Shown here in pieces: positions 42,962-50,944 of a stretch of 64,000 nucleotides of DNA. The notes under the pieces are model-generated. The model was not told the DNA's origin. It saw only the letters and a list, made by a program, of their open reading frames with translations, and did not search any database. Numbering within the stretch: the stretch's first letter is position 1; each line of letters opens with the position of its first letter. The translations under genes and the position numbers were made by a program. The stretch is from Arthrobacter sp. AK04 (lineage in GTDB: Bacteria; Actinomycetota; Actinomycetes; Actinomycetales; Micrococcaceae), in the NCBI RefSeq assembly GCF_021129155.1, contig NZ_JAJOMC010000002.1:62001-126000 (forward strand), given 5' to 3'.

Positions 42962-45021
42962 TGATTGATCAATCCGCCACAGCGGAACGCGAAAGCCACT
43001 CCGGGGGAAGCGCCGAACCGGCAGCCATGCCGCGCATCGCCCTGGTGGGCGTGCACGGCTTCGGTGAACGGCACCTCGCCAACCTCGCCAGGCTCGAAGC
43101 AGCCGGCGCCCTTGAACTCGCAGCCGTGGCGGATCCCAATCCCCCGGCTCCGGGACGCCTGCCGGAATCGGTAGCCGTCTTCGGCGATCTCGCCCAGCTG
43201 CTGGCAGCGGACCCGGGCGTCGACGTCGTCATCCTCGCCACGCCCATCCAAACGCACGCTCCGCTGGCACTCGCTGCGCTGGCAGCGGGCAAGGACGTGT
43301 ACGTGGAGAAGCCGCCGGTGGCCTCGCTCGGCCAGTTCCGGGAGGTCCTGGCCGCCGCCGAAGCTGCAGGCCGGCTGGTCCAGGTGGGGTTTCAAAGCCT
43401 GGGCTCACACGCGCTGCCGGCTATCCGGGAGCTTGTGGAATCCGGCGGGATCGGCGACGTCCTGGGCCTGAGCGCCACCGGGCAGTGGGTGCGGAACAGG
43501 GCCTACTTCAAGCGCTCACGCTGGGCCGGAAAGCGCAGCCTCGACAGCATCGACGTGGTGGACGGCGTGGCAACCAACGCCCTTGCCCATGCGGTGGCCA
43601 CGGGCCTCCACCTGGCCGGCGCCCACACAATGGCCGACGTCGAATCAGTGGAGACGGACCTGTACCGGGCGCATGACACCGAAAGTGACGACACCTCCAT
43701 CATCCGAGTCCGCACCACAGGTGGCTCCACGCTGCTGTGCGGGCTGACGCTGTGTGCGCCGGAACAGCAGCGGCCTTCGGTCACGGTGCACGGCACCCGC
43801 GGCGAGATCACGCTCTTCTACACCGAGGACGAGGTGGTCATCAGCACCTCCGACGGCGAGCGCCGCGAGACGTTCGGCCGGACCGATCTGCTGGAGAACC
43901 TGCTGGACGCCCGCTCCACGGGGGCGCCGCTGCTGTGCGCCCTGCCGGACACCGGCGCCTTCACCACGGTGCTGGAAGCAATCCGGACAGCGCCCGCGCC
44001 GCAACTAATCGACCCCGGCAACATCACGTGGGAGGGCGAGGGCGACGACGCCCATCCGGTTGTCCACAACATCGCGGCCGTGATCGCCAGGGCAGTCAAA
44101 GCCCAGGCCACCTTCGCTGAACTGGGGGTCCCGTGGGCCCGGGAACTGCCGTCGGTCCGCACCCTCACGCTAGACGGTAAGGCGGTTGCGGAGTACCAGG
44201 ACGGCAGCCGGATCCGGGCAGTGTCCTCCCCCCGGCCCTACCTGCACCCCGTCCGCACCCTCGCTGGCACGGTGGTAACGGACCACCAGCCGCTGGACCA
44301 CGTGTGGCACCTGGGTGTGGGTGTGGCCCTGCAGGACGTGGACGGCATCAACTTCTGGGGCGGACGGACGTACACGCGCGAAGCCGGCCAGTATGTCTGG
44401 CGCCCGGACCACGGCAGCATCACGCTCACGGACAGCCACATTGAAGACACGGCTGCGCAATCGAACGGCCCTGAAGGACGGCTGCGGGAAACCTTGAGCT
44501 GGAACGGGCCCGACGGCGGTCCGGTCCTCCGCGAGGACCGCACCTGGGCATGGTCGGGGGTCAGCTCCTCCGCCTGGCGGCTGTCCCTGGACTTCGCCCT
44601 CTCCCCCGCCGGGGACCGGCCGGTCAGCCTGGGCAGCCCCGGTTCCAACGGCCGGTTTGAAGGCGGCTACGGCGGGTTCTTCTGGCGCCTGCCCGCCTGT
44701 GCGGACGCCACCGTGTGGACGCCGTCCGGTGCCGGCGAACAGGAGGTGCACGGTTCAGTCACGCCGTGGCTGGCCTGGGCAGGAACGTTCGACGGCGGCA
44801 GCGCCACCCTCGTGTTCGTGGCCGCCGGGGGTTCCACCGATCCGTGGTTCGTCCGGGTGGACGGCTACCCGGGAGTGGGCCAGTCCCTGGCCTGGGATGC
44901 CCCGGTCATCACCGAACCGGGATCCCCCGTTCAGCGCAGCATCACCGTTTTTGTGGCCGACGGCATCCTGGGCACAACCGACATCGAAGCACTCATCAAC
45001 CAGCAGGGGAACCGTTCATGA
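42961..45021 (+). CDS. Gfo/Idh/MocA oxidoreductase fused to a DUF6807 (PmoA-like) domain
   Basis: 686 aa. Residues about 24-390 are a Gfo/Idh/MocA oxidoreductase with Rossmann motif IALVGVHGFGERH and EKPP near residue 119; they closely match the protein at 21093. Residues about 400-686 (YLHPVRTLAGTVVTDHQPLD, HVWHLGVGVAL, DGINFWGGRTY) are a DUF6807/PmoA-like beta-sandwich, a family of unknown activity often found with sugar genes. The fusion means the two activities use one substrate or channel an intermediate. Overlaps of 1 bp and 4 bp with its neighbours make the three genes a tight unit. The NAD(P)-linked sugar oxidation is family knowledge; the specific sugar is not known. Confidence 0.8.
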   Translation: MIDQSATAERESHSGGSAEPAAMPRIALVGVHGFGERHLANLARLEAAGALELAAVADPNPPAPGRLPESVAVFGDLAQLLAADPGVDVVILATPIQTHAPLALAALAAGKDVYVEKPPVASLGQFREVLAAAEAAGRLVQVGFQSLGSHALPAIRELVESGGIGDVLGLSATGQWVRNRAYFKRSRWAGKRSLDSIDVVDGVATNALAHAVATGLHLAGAHTMADVESVETDLYRAHDTESDDTSIIRVRTTGGSTLLCGLTLCAPEQQRPSVTVHGTRGEITLFYTEDEVVISTSDGERRETFGRTDLLENLLDARSTGAPLLCALPDTGAFTTVLEAIRTAPAPQLIDPGNITWEGEGDDAHPVVHNIAAVIARAVKAQATFAELGVPWARELPSVRTLTLDGKAVAEYQDGSRIRAVSSPRPYLHPVRTLAGTVVTDHQPLDHVWHLGVGVALQDVDGINFWGGRTYTREAGQYVWRPDHGSITLTDSHIEDTAAQSNGPEGRLRETLSWNGPDGGPVLREDRTWAWSGVSSSAWRLSLDFALSPAGDRPVSLGSPGSNGRFEGGYGGFFWRLPACADATVWTPSGAGEQEVHGSVTPWLAWAGTFDGGSATLVFVAAGGSTDPWFVRVDGYPGVGQSLAWDAPVITEPGSPVQRSITVFVADGILGTTDIEALINQQGNRS

Positions 45022-46136
45022 CCCAGACAACAGCCGACGCTTCCTTGCTTCCGGGCAGGGCGGCTCCCGCCTCCGTGGAGGACCGCGCCATCAAACGCCA
45101 GAGGGTGCTGGACATCCTCGACGCAAAGGGCCGGGAGTCCCTGCTGCTGACCACCCACACTGCCCTGACCTGGTACCTGGACGGCAGCCGGGTGCACATC
45201 AGCCTGGCCGGTGACCCCATTGCTGCTGTCCTGGTGGACCGCGGGGGCGACCACCTGGTCACGTTCAACAACGAGGCCGGACGCATCGAGGCCGAAGAGC
45301 TGCCGTCCGGCGTCACCCTGCATTCTGTGCCCTGGTACGGCAACCTGCATGAGGCAGCCGCCGCCGTCGGCCTTCCCGGGACGAACGCCGTGCCGCTGGC
45401 CGAGGCGGACGTCGCCGCCGAGCTGCGCGCGGCCCGCCAGCAGCTGCTCCCCAACGAGAGCACCCGGTACGCCAGCCTCAGCGCCGAGGTTGCAGCGCTG
45501 ATGACGGACGTGCTGTCCACCGCCCGGCCGGAAACCACCGAGTTTGAGCTGGTGTCCGCCCTGGCTGCGCGAGTGGTGGCAGCCGGTGCGGAGCCGCTGG
45601 TCCTCCTGTGCAACGGCAGCAGCCGGAGCGGGTTCCGGCATCCGCTGGCCACCCACTCGCCCCTGGGACGCCGCGCCATGGCAGTGGTGTGCGCCCGCAG
45701 GGACGGCATGGTTGCCAACATCACCCGCTGGGTAAGGTTCGACGCCGGCACTGCCGAAGAGCGCGACGCCGAGGCGCGCATCGCCGCGGTGGAGGCGGAC
45801 ATCTTCGACGCCACCGTCCCGGGCGCCCGGCTGGACCGGATCTTTGCCGAGATCAAGGCTGCGTACGCCCGCCATGGCTTCGGCGCAGACCAGTGGGAGC
45901 AGCACCACCAGGGCGGGCCGGCCGGCTACGCGGGCCGGGATCCCCGTGTCACTGCCGCCGCCACCGACACCGTGGTCCTGGGCCAGGCCTTCACCTGGAA
46001 TCCGTCCGGGCCCGGCGTCAAGATCGAGGACACCGTCCAGCTCACCGCGTCCGGCCTCCAGGTCCTCACCGTCGACCCCCGCTGGCCTTCCACCACCGTG
46101 AACGGCCTTGAGCGGCCGGACACGCTCCAGCTGTAG
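45018..46136 (+). CDS. M24 peptidase-fold protein with degenerate metal site
   Basis: 372 aa, with a creatinase-type N-terminal domain to about residue 150 and a pita-bread domain after it. Compared with aminopeptidase P (Asp, Asp, His, Glu, Glu ligands), the aligned positions here are Cys225 (VVCARRDG), Asn234 (VANITRW), His296/297 (QHHQGG), Asn328 (TWNPSGPG) and Glu337 (KIEDTV). Three of five metal ligands are lost, so it is unlikely to be a dinuclear metallopeptidase and may be a creatinase-like hydrolase or a binding protein. The ATG overlaps the fusion gene stop by 4 bp (ATGA). Confidence 0.75.
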   Translation: MTQTTADASLLPGRAAPASVEDRAIKRQRVLDILDAKGRESLLLTTHTALTWYLDGSRVHISLAGDPIAAVLVDRGGDHLVTFNNEAGRIEAEELPSGVTLHSVPWYGNLHEAAAAVGLPGTNAVPLAEADVAAELRAARQQLLPNESTRYASLSAEVAALMTDVLSTARPETTEFELVSALAARVVAAGAEPLVLLCNGSSRSGFRHPLATHSPLGRRAMAVVCARRDGMVANITRWVRFDAGTAEERDAEARIAAVEADIFDATVPGARLDRIFAEIKAAYARHGFGADQWEQHHQGGPAGYAGRDPRVTAAATDTVVLGQAFTWNPSGPGVKIEDTVQLTASGLQVLTVDPRWPSTTVNGLERPDTLQL

Positions 46137-46139
46137 GCC

Positions 46140-46438
46140 AAACGCTCTATCAGATCCTGCGGCTTTTCCGGCGATCCTCTCTCACCTGTCGCCCCGGTCG
46201 GGGCATCAAGTGAGGGAGCGTCCAGGCTGGACGCACGACGGCGTCACGCCAGGCAGCCTTTTGGACCCCCGCAGATGCCGCTCCCCCGCCAAACCAGGCC
46301 TTCGCCGTCGTTCGCTTCTCAATAGCGTGCACTGCGTGACGCCGCGAACGCGAAAACGCTCCCCCAGTTCCGGCCAAAGTATCGGCAGGAACTGAAGGAG
46401 CGTTTCGTTTAAAGCGACATCAACTGAGAGAGCGTGTT
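46140..46438. repeat. 300-bp convergent gap filled with a repeated GAGCGT motif
   Basis: Four copies of an 18-bp motif with core CTGA-GAGCGT: 46140-46157 (minus), 46206-46223, 46388-46405 and 46421-46438 (plus); an inverse copy at 46354-46371 pairs with the third. Two hairpins result: 46177-46218 (with a GCCCC/GGGGC tip) and 46354-46405 (9-bp plus 7-bp stems). The last copy overlaps the aldehyde dehydrogenase stop codon. No coding potential is evident. Termination from both sides is likely; repeats of this sort suggest a genome-wide palindromic family. Confidence 0.6.
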
Positions 46439-47888
46439 AGGGGAGGCGGAGTTCGCCGTCCACCCGGCGCGGAATGCCCAGAGGGTTGCTTTCGTGCAGG
46501 GCCGGGTGCAGCACCGTCTCCGGAGCATCCTGGTAGGCAACCGGACGCTGGAAGCGGCGGACCGCCGTCGCGCCCACCGAGGTGAACAGCGACGTGGTGG
46601 CCGGGTACGGGCCGCCGTGCTGCTGGGCCCAGTTGACGGCAACGCCGGTGGGCCAGCCGTCAAAGAGGACGCGGCCGGCGAGCTCTGACAGCTGCTCCAC
46701 CAGGGCCGAAATGTCCTCGCCCGGCTGGGCGTGGACGGTGGCGGTGAGGCTGCCCGGTACCTTGGCCAGGACCGCGGACAGCTCCTCCTGGCCCGAGTAC
46801 TCGATCAGCATGGTGGTGGGGCCAAAGCATTCTTCCAGCAGTTCCTCGGGCCGCTCCAGCACCTTTGCGGCGGAAGTGGAGAAGACCACCGGTGCGGCAC
46901 CGTCGGACACTGCGTCCTGGTCCACCGTGCCGCTGACTACGTCCACGCCGTCCACCGACGCGAAGCTGCGCAGGCCGTCCGGGTAGGCCTCGGCAATCCG
47001 GCTGGTGAGCATGCCCAGGGCAGGCTTGTCCTTGCTGGCAGCCGCCACTTTTGCGGCAAAGTCGGTTCCGGCCGGGATAAACACGAGTCCGGGCTTGGTG
47101 CAGAACTGTCCGGCGCCCAGGGTGAAGGATCCTGCCAGGCCTTCCGCAAGCTGCCCGGAACGCTCTGCCAGCGCGGCCCCGGTAACTACTACCGGGTTCA
47201 GGCTGCCCAGCTCCCCGTAGAACGGGATGGGATCCGGACGGGACGTGGCCAGGTCAAAGAGGGCACGGCCGCCGGGGATGGAGCCGGTGAAGCCCACCGC
47301 CTTGATGGCCGGATCCTGGACCAGCGCCGTTCCCACCTCGCGGCCCCTCACCAGCGCGAACAGGCCTTCCGGAGCACCCGCTGCGCGCAGGGCTTCGGCA
47401 ACGATTTCCGCCGTCCGCTCGGAGAGGCGGAGGTGGCCCGAGTGTGCTTTGACAATGACGGAGCAGCCGACGGCAAGGGCCGAGGCCGTATCGCCGCCGG
47501 CGACCGAGAAGGCAAAGGGGAAGTTGGAGGCGGAGAACACCGCCACCGGTCCTATGGGCCGAAGGATGCGCCGCAGGTCCGGCTTGGGCGGAGTGGAGGC
47601 GGGGTCGGCGTGGTCGATCACGGCCTCCAGGTAGGAGCCTTCGGTGATGACGCGCGCGAACAGGCGCAGCTGGCCTGTTGTCCGGGCTACCTCGCCGGTC
47701 AGGCGGGCTGCGCCAAGGCTGGTCTCGGAATCGGCGATCTCCACCAGCTCGGCGGCGTTCGCGTCAAGGGCGTCTGCCACGGCCGTGAGCCAGGCGGCGC
47801 GCTCAGCATCGGAAGCTGCCGCGGAAATCTTGGCTGCCTCCGTTGCGGCGGCCGTGAGCTCGGACAGGGAAAGGGTTGCAGTTCTCAC
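46437..47888 (-). CDS. 2,5-dioxovalerate (alpha-ketoglutarate semialdehyde) dehydrogenase
   Basis: 483 aa aldehyde dehydrogenase of the NADP-dependent ketoglutarate-semialdehyde type. Catalytic Cys263 in GQFCTKPGLVF and the activating Glu in FYGELGSLNP are present, and VFSASNFPFAFSVAGGDTAS is characteristic of the group. It oxidises the product of the KdgD-like enzyme to 2-oxoglutarate, finishing the aldarate route. The GTG at 47888 has an AGGTAA site; earlier codons add a non-homologous tail. Last gene of the minus-strand operon beginning at 52402. Confidence 0.88.
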   Translation of the reverse strand: MRTATLSLSELTAAATEAAKISAAASDAERAAWLTAVADALDANAAELVEIADSETSLGAARLTGEVARTTGQLRLFARVITEGSYLEAVIDHADPASTPPKPDLRRILRPIGPVAVFSASNFPFAFSVAGGDTASALAVGCSVIVKAHSGHLRLSERTAEIVAEALRAAGAPEGLFALVRGREVGTALVQDPAIKAVGFTGSIPGGRALFDLATSRPDPIPFYGELGSLNPVVVTGAALAERSGQLAEGLAGSFTLGAGQFCTKPGLVFIPAGTDFAAKVAAASKDKPALGMLTSRIAEAYPDGLRSFASVDGVDVVSGTVDQDAVSDGAAPVVFSTSAAKVLERPEELLEECFGPTTMLIEYSGQEELSAVLAKVPGSLTATVHAQPGEDISALVEQLSELAGRVLFDGWPTGVAVNWAQQHGGPYPATTSLFTSVGATAVRRFQRPVAYQDAPETVLHPALHESNPLGIPRRVDGELRLP

Positions 47889-47940
47889 GTGGATTACCTG
47901 TTCTGTGCGTATGGATTCATCGTGTCTGGATAGCGCTGCT

Positions 47941-49044
47941 CTAGCGTGCGTCGGTGAAACGGAAGCCAAGTCCGGGCTGGTTGGTGAGCGTCACCCGGCT
48001 GTTGCTGAACCGGACCGGCGAAGGCCCTGCCAGGATCCCCAGCTGCTCAAAGGATGCCTCCTCCACGTCCTCCACCAGGGTGGGCTCCGCGAGGGTCAGC
48101 GCCAGCTGGCCGGACAGTTCCGGGAGCAGGTGCGGCATGACCTTGATGCTGTTGGTCCGGGCAAGTTCCACGATGCGCCGGAAGGGGGTGATGCCGCCTA
48201 CCCGGATGATGTTCGGCTGGATGATGTCCACTGCTTCCGCCTCTATGAAATCCCGGAAGCGGTAGATGGTGTGCAGGTTTTCACCGAGGGCGATCGGCAC
48301 CGGTGAGTGCTTGCGGAGCCTGCGGTAGGCCCACAGGTCGTCCGCGCGGATGGGTTCTTCCAGCCACTCCAGCCCGTAGCCGGACAGCACGTCCAAAGCT
48401 TTGAGCGTGGTGGGCAGGTCCCAGCGCTGGTTGGCATCGATCATCAGTTTCCGGTCCGGTCCCAGGACGGAGCGGACAGCGGCCACCCGTTCGGCGTCCT
48501 CGCGGATGTCCGGCTTGCCCACCTTGATCTTGACCGCGTGGTGCCCGGCCGCAACCCAGCGCTCGGTCTGCGCTACGAGCTCCTCAAGGGTGTAGTGCAG
48601 GTTCACCCCGGAACCGTAGACTTCGACGGATTCCTGGCGCTGCCCCAAAAGTCCAGTGACGGAGGTCTGGACGCGCGATGCCTGGAGGTCCCACAGGGCA
48701 AGGTCCACGCCGGCCATGGCGATGGTGGTCAGTCCCCCGCCGCCGGCCTCATGCAGCCGTTTCCACACGGCGTCCCACACCGTCTCCGGGTTGGCGGGCA
48801 GCCCGGTGACAAAAGGTGCGATGTCGTAATCCAGCAGGGCCTTGACCGCCTGCGGGCCAATGGTGGGGGTCCAGGAGAAACCATGCCCCGCGCCGCCGTC
48901 ATCCGTGTGGATCTCCGTGGTGATCACATGGTTTTCCGGTGCCTCCACGCCCCAGCTGCGCCGCAGCGGAACCGTGATGAGCCGGGTGCTAAGGCCGGTG
49001 ATGCGTGGTTCCGTGCGGACGGCAACAGCCGCGGGGGCGCTCAT
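47941..49044 (-). CDS. Enolase-superfamily dehydratase (mandelate racemase/MLE type)
   Basis: 367 aa. Catalytic residues of the superfamily are in place: Lys172 and Lys174 (KIKVG), metal ligands Asp203 (IDAN), Glu229/230 (LEEP) and Glu255 (GEN), and the Asp273/His305 pair. In this gene setting it should turn an aldarate such as galactarate or glucarate, or its lactone, into the 3-deoxy-2-keto acid used by the next enzyme; whether it is a dehydratase or a galactarolactone cycloisomerase cannot be decided by eye. It overlaps the kdgD-like stop by one base. Confidence 0.8.
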   Translation of the reverse strand: MSAPAAVAVRTEPRITGLSTRLITVPLRRSWGVEAPENHVITTEIHTDDGGAGHGFSWTPTIGPQAVKALLDYDIAPFVTGLPANPETVWDAVWKRLHEAGGGGLTTIAMAGVDLALWDLQASRVQTSVTGLLGQRQESVEVYGSGVNLHYTLEELVAQTERWVAAGHHAVKIKVGKPDIREDAERVAAVRSVLGPDRKLMIDANQRWDLPTTLKALDVLSGYGLEWLEEPIRADDLWAYRRLRKHSPVPIALGENLHTIYRFRDFIEAEAVDIIQPNIIRVGGITPFRRIVELARTNSIKVMPHLLPELSGQLALTLAEPTLVEDVEEASFEQLGILAGPSPVRFSNSRVTLTNQPGLGFRFTDAR

Positions 49045-49949
49045 CAGCGGCCAACCAGCTCGTAGCCCTTGGCGAGGATGGCCTTCAGCTGCACCAGCTG
49101 CTCCTCAGTGGGGTCCACCAGCGGCGGGCGCACGGAACCGACGGGAAGTCCGCCCAGCCGCAGTCCGGCCTTGATCAGCGAAACGCCGAAACCAGGCGTC
49201 TGGTCGCGGAGGCGGACCAGCGGTGCGTAGAAGCCCTCCAGCAGGGCGTTGCGGCGGTCCTCGTCGCCGGCCTCGTAGGCGTCGTAGTAGGCCTTGGCGA
49301 TCTCGGGAGCCATGGCGAACGCCGCCGACGAGTACAACGGTATCCCCAGTCCGCGGTAGGCGCCCTGGGTCAGCTCTGCGGTCAACAGGCCGTTGAAGAA
49401 GGCGAAGTCCTCCCGCCCGGTAGCACGCACCGCGGAGACGATTTCCTGGGCCAGGCCAACATCTCCCAGCCCGTCCTTGAAGCCGATGACCTTCGGGTTG
49501 GCAGCCAGCGTGGCCATCGAGGCGGCTGTGAACTTTGCGTTACCGCGATGGTAGACGATCACCGGCAGGCTGCTGGCATTGGCCACGGCCTCGACGTAGG
49601 CAACAAGGCCGTCGGTGGGGCCGGTCACCAGGTACGGCGGGAGGACCAGGAGGGCGTCGGCCCCAGCTTCCTCTGCGGCGCGGGCCGCGGCAATCGCGTG
49701 GCCCAGCGGCCCCCCGGCGCCGGCGACTACCGGGACCTTTCCGGCAACGGCCTCCACTGCGGCCGCCGCCACGGTGGAGACCTCCTCAATGCTGAGGGCG
49801 TGGAATTCGCCGGTGCCGCAGGCCGGGAAAACGCCGCCCGGCCCGAACGGAAGCCGGGAACTGATGTGTTCCTTCAGCAGATCTACGTCAACAGTGCCTT
49901 CGGCCGTGAACGGGGTGACGGGAAAGAACAGTACGCCGTCGAATTTCAT
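49044..49949 (-). CDS. kdgD: 5-dehydro-4-deoxyglucarate dehydratase
   Basis: 301 aa DHDPS/NAL-family aldolase fold. The Schiff-base Lys158 (VIGFKDGLGD) and Tyr133 (IVYHRGN) are in place, and GVLFFPVTPF with FPACGTGEFHAL is the KdgD signature. It dehydrates and decarboxylates 5-keto-4-deoxyglucarate to 2,5-dioxovalerate. It overlaps the SDR gene upstream by 4 bp and the enolase-superfamily gene by one base, so it is firmly within the operon. Confidence 0.9.
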   Translation of the reverse strand: MKFDGVLFFPVTPFTAEGTVDVDLLKEHISSRLPFGPGGVFPACGTGEFHALSIEEVSTVAAAAVEAVAGKVPVVAGAGGPLGHAIAAARAAEEAGADALLVLPPYLVTGPTDGLVAYVEAVANASSLPVIVYHRGNAKFTAASMATLAANPKVIGFKDGLGDVGLAQEIVSAVRATGREDFAFFNGLLTAELTQGAYRGLGIPLYSSAAFAMAPEIAKAYYDAYEAGDEDRRNALLEGFYAPLVRLRDQTPGFGVSLIKAGLRLGGLPVGSVRPPLVDPTEEQLVQLKAILAKGYELVGR

Positions 49950-50911
49950 GGTGTCTCCTTGGCTCCGCTGCCGGCAGTGACCAGCGCGGAGTTCTCGTCG
50001 TTGAGGGGTGTGGTGGACTTGAGCTCGGTGCGCCAGCTTCGCGTGGGCTGCCAGCCCAGGAGTTCCTGGGCCTTTGCGATGGAGAAGGCGGGGCTGGTTC
50101 CGGTGAGTCCTGCACTGAGGGCCTCGCTTCCGGGGAGGAATCCCGGCATGAGCTCCGCCAGGGGTGCGGTGGCCAGGGCGTCCGCGGCTCCCACAAAGAA
50201 GGTTTCCCCGTTCGGGATGGACGGCATCTTCTCCAGGAGCAGGTCCAGGAAGTCCGCTACGTCCCGGGCATCAACGTAGTTGAACAGAGCCGGCGCGGAC
50301 AGGGCGGGATCGGCCAGCCGCTCGGCCAGGGTGTGGCCCTGCTGCGTCGGGGCGCCTTCCCATTCCTCTGGGGAGATGACGAAGCAGGGCCGGAACGCCG
50401 CGTAGCGGATCTTCTCGCCCTGGGCGGCAGCGAACGTCTGCACGGTCTGCTCCGCAATGAGTTTGGACAGCGCATAGGCGTTCCACGGCCGCGGCGGCGT
50501 CCGCTCATCCAGCGGGAACGACGGCGGCAGCCAGCCCGCCGGCGAACCGTAGCCCAGCACGGTGGGGCTGCTGGCCGTGACGATCTTCGGCACTCCTACT
50601 TCGGTTGCCGCGCTGATCACCGCGAAGGCCAGCCGCGTGTTCGTGGCGAAGATGACGTCCTCGGGGGCACTGAACGGTACCGCTATCGCTGCAAGGTGGA
50701 TGACGGCGTCGGGCGTTGTGGCCCGGATGAGGCGCAGCGCCTCGCCCGGGGCCAGGAGGTCGGCCGTTTCCTGCACGACGCCGGCGGGCAGCTGGTCCGC
50801 CGGAACGGCGTCGCGGTCCACCGAGATGACGTGATGGCCCTTTTCGGCGAGCCCCGCCACAACGCTGCGGCCCAGGCGGCCGGAGCCGCCCGTGACAAAG
50901 ATCCTGCTCAT
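49946..50911 (-). CDS. NAD-dependent epimerase/uronate-dehydrogenase-like SDR
   Basis: 321 aa extended short-chain dehydrogenase: Rossmann motif VTGGSGRLG at residues 6-14 and catalytic YALSK near 148-152. Together with kdgD, the enolase-superfamily enzyme and the semialdehyde dehydrogenase it fits the role of uronate dehydrogenase, which oxidises D-galacturonate or D-glucuronate to the aldarolactone. On sequence alone a nucleotide-sugar epimerase is possible. The ATG has an AAGGAA site. Confidence 0.72.
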   Translation of the reverse strand: MSRIFVTGGSGRLGRSVVAGLAEKGHHVISVDRDAVPADQLPAGVVQETADLLAPGEALRLIRATTPDAVIHLAAIAVPFSAPEDVIFATNTRLAFAVISAATEVGVPKIVTASSPTVLGYGSPAGWLPPSFPLDERTPPRPWNAYALSKLIAEQTVQTFAAAQGEKIRYAAFRPCFVISPEEWEGAPTQQGHTLAERLADPALSAPALFNYVDARDVADFLDLLLEKMPSIPNGETFFVGAADALATAPLAELMPGFLPGSEALSAGLTGTSPAFSIAKAQELLGWQPTRSWRTELKSTTPLNDENSALVTAGSGAKETP

Positions 50912-50944
50912 GGTTATTCCTTCGGTTGGTTTCCCGGGCGGGAG

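Noticed and set aside
46140..46438. CRISPR array
   Set aside because: The repeats are short, in both orientations and unevenly spaced, with no spacers of constant length and no cas genes.
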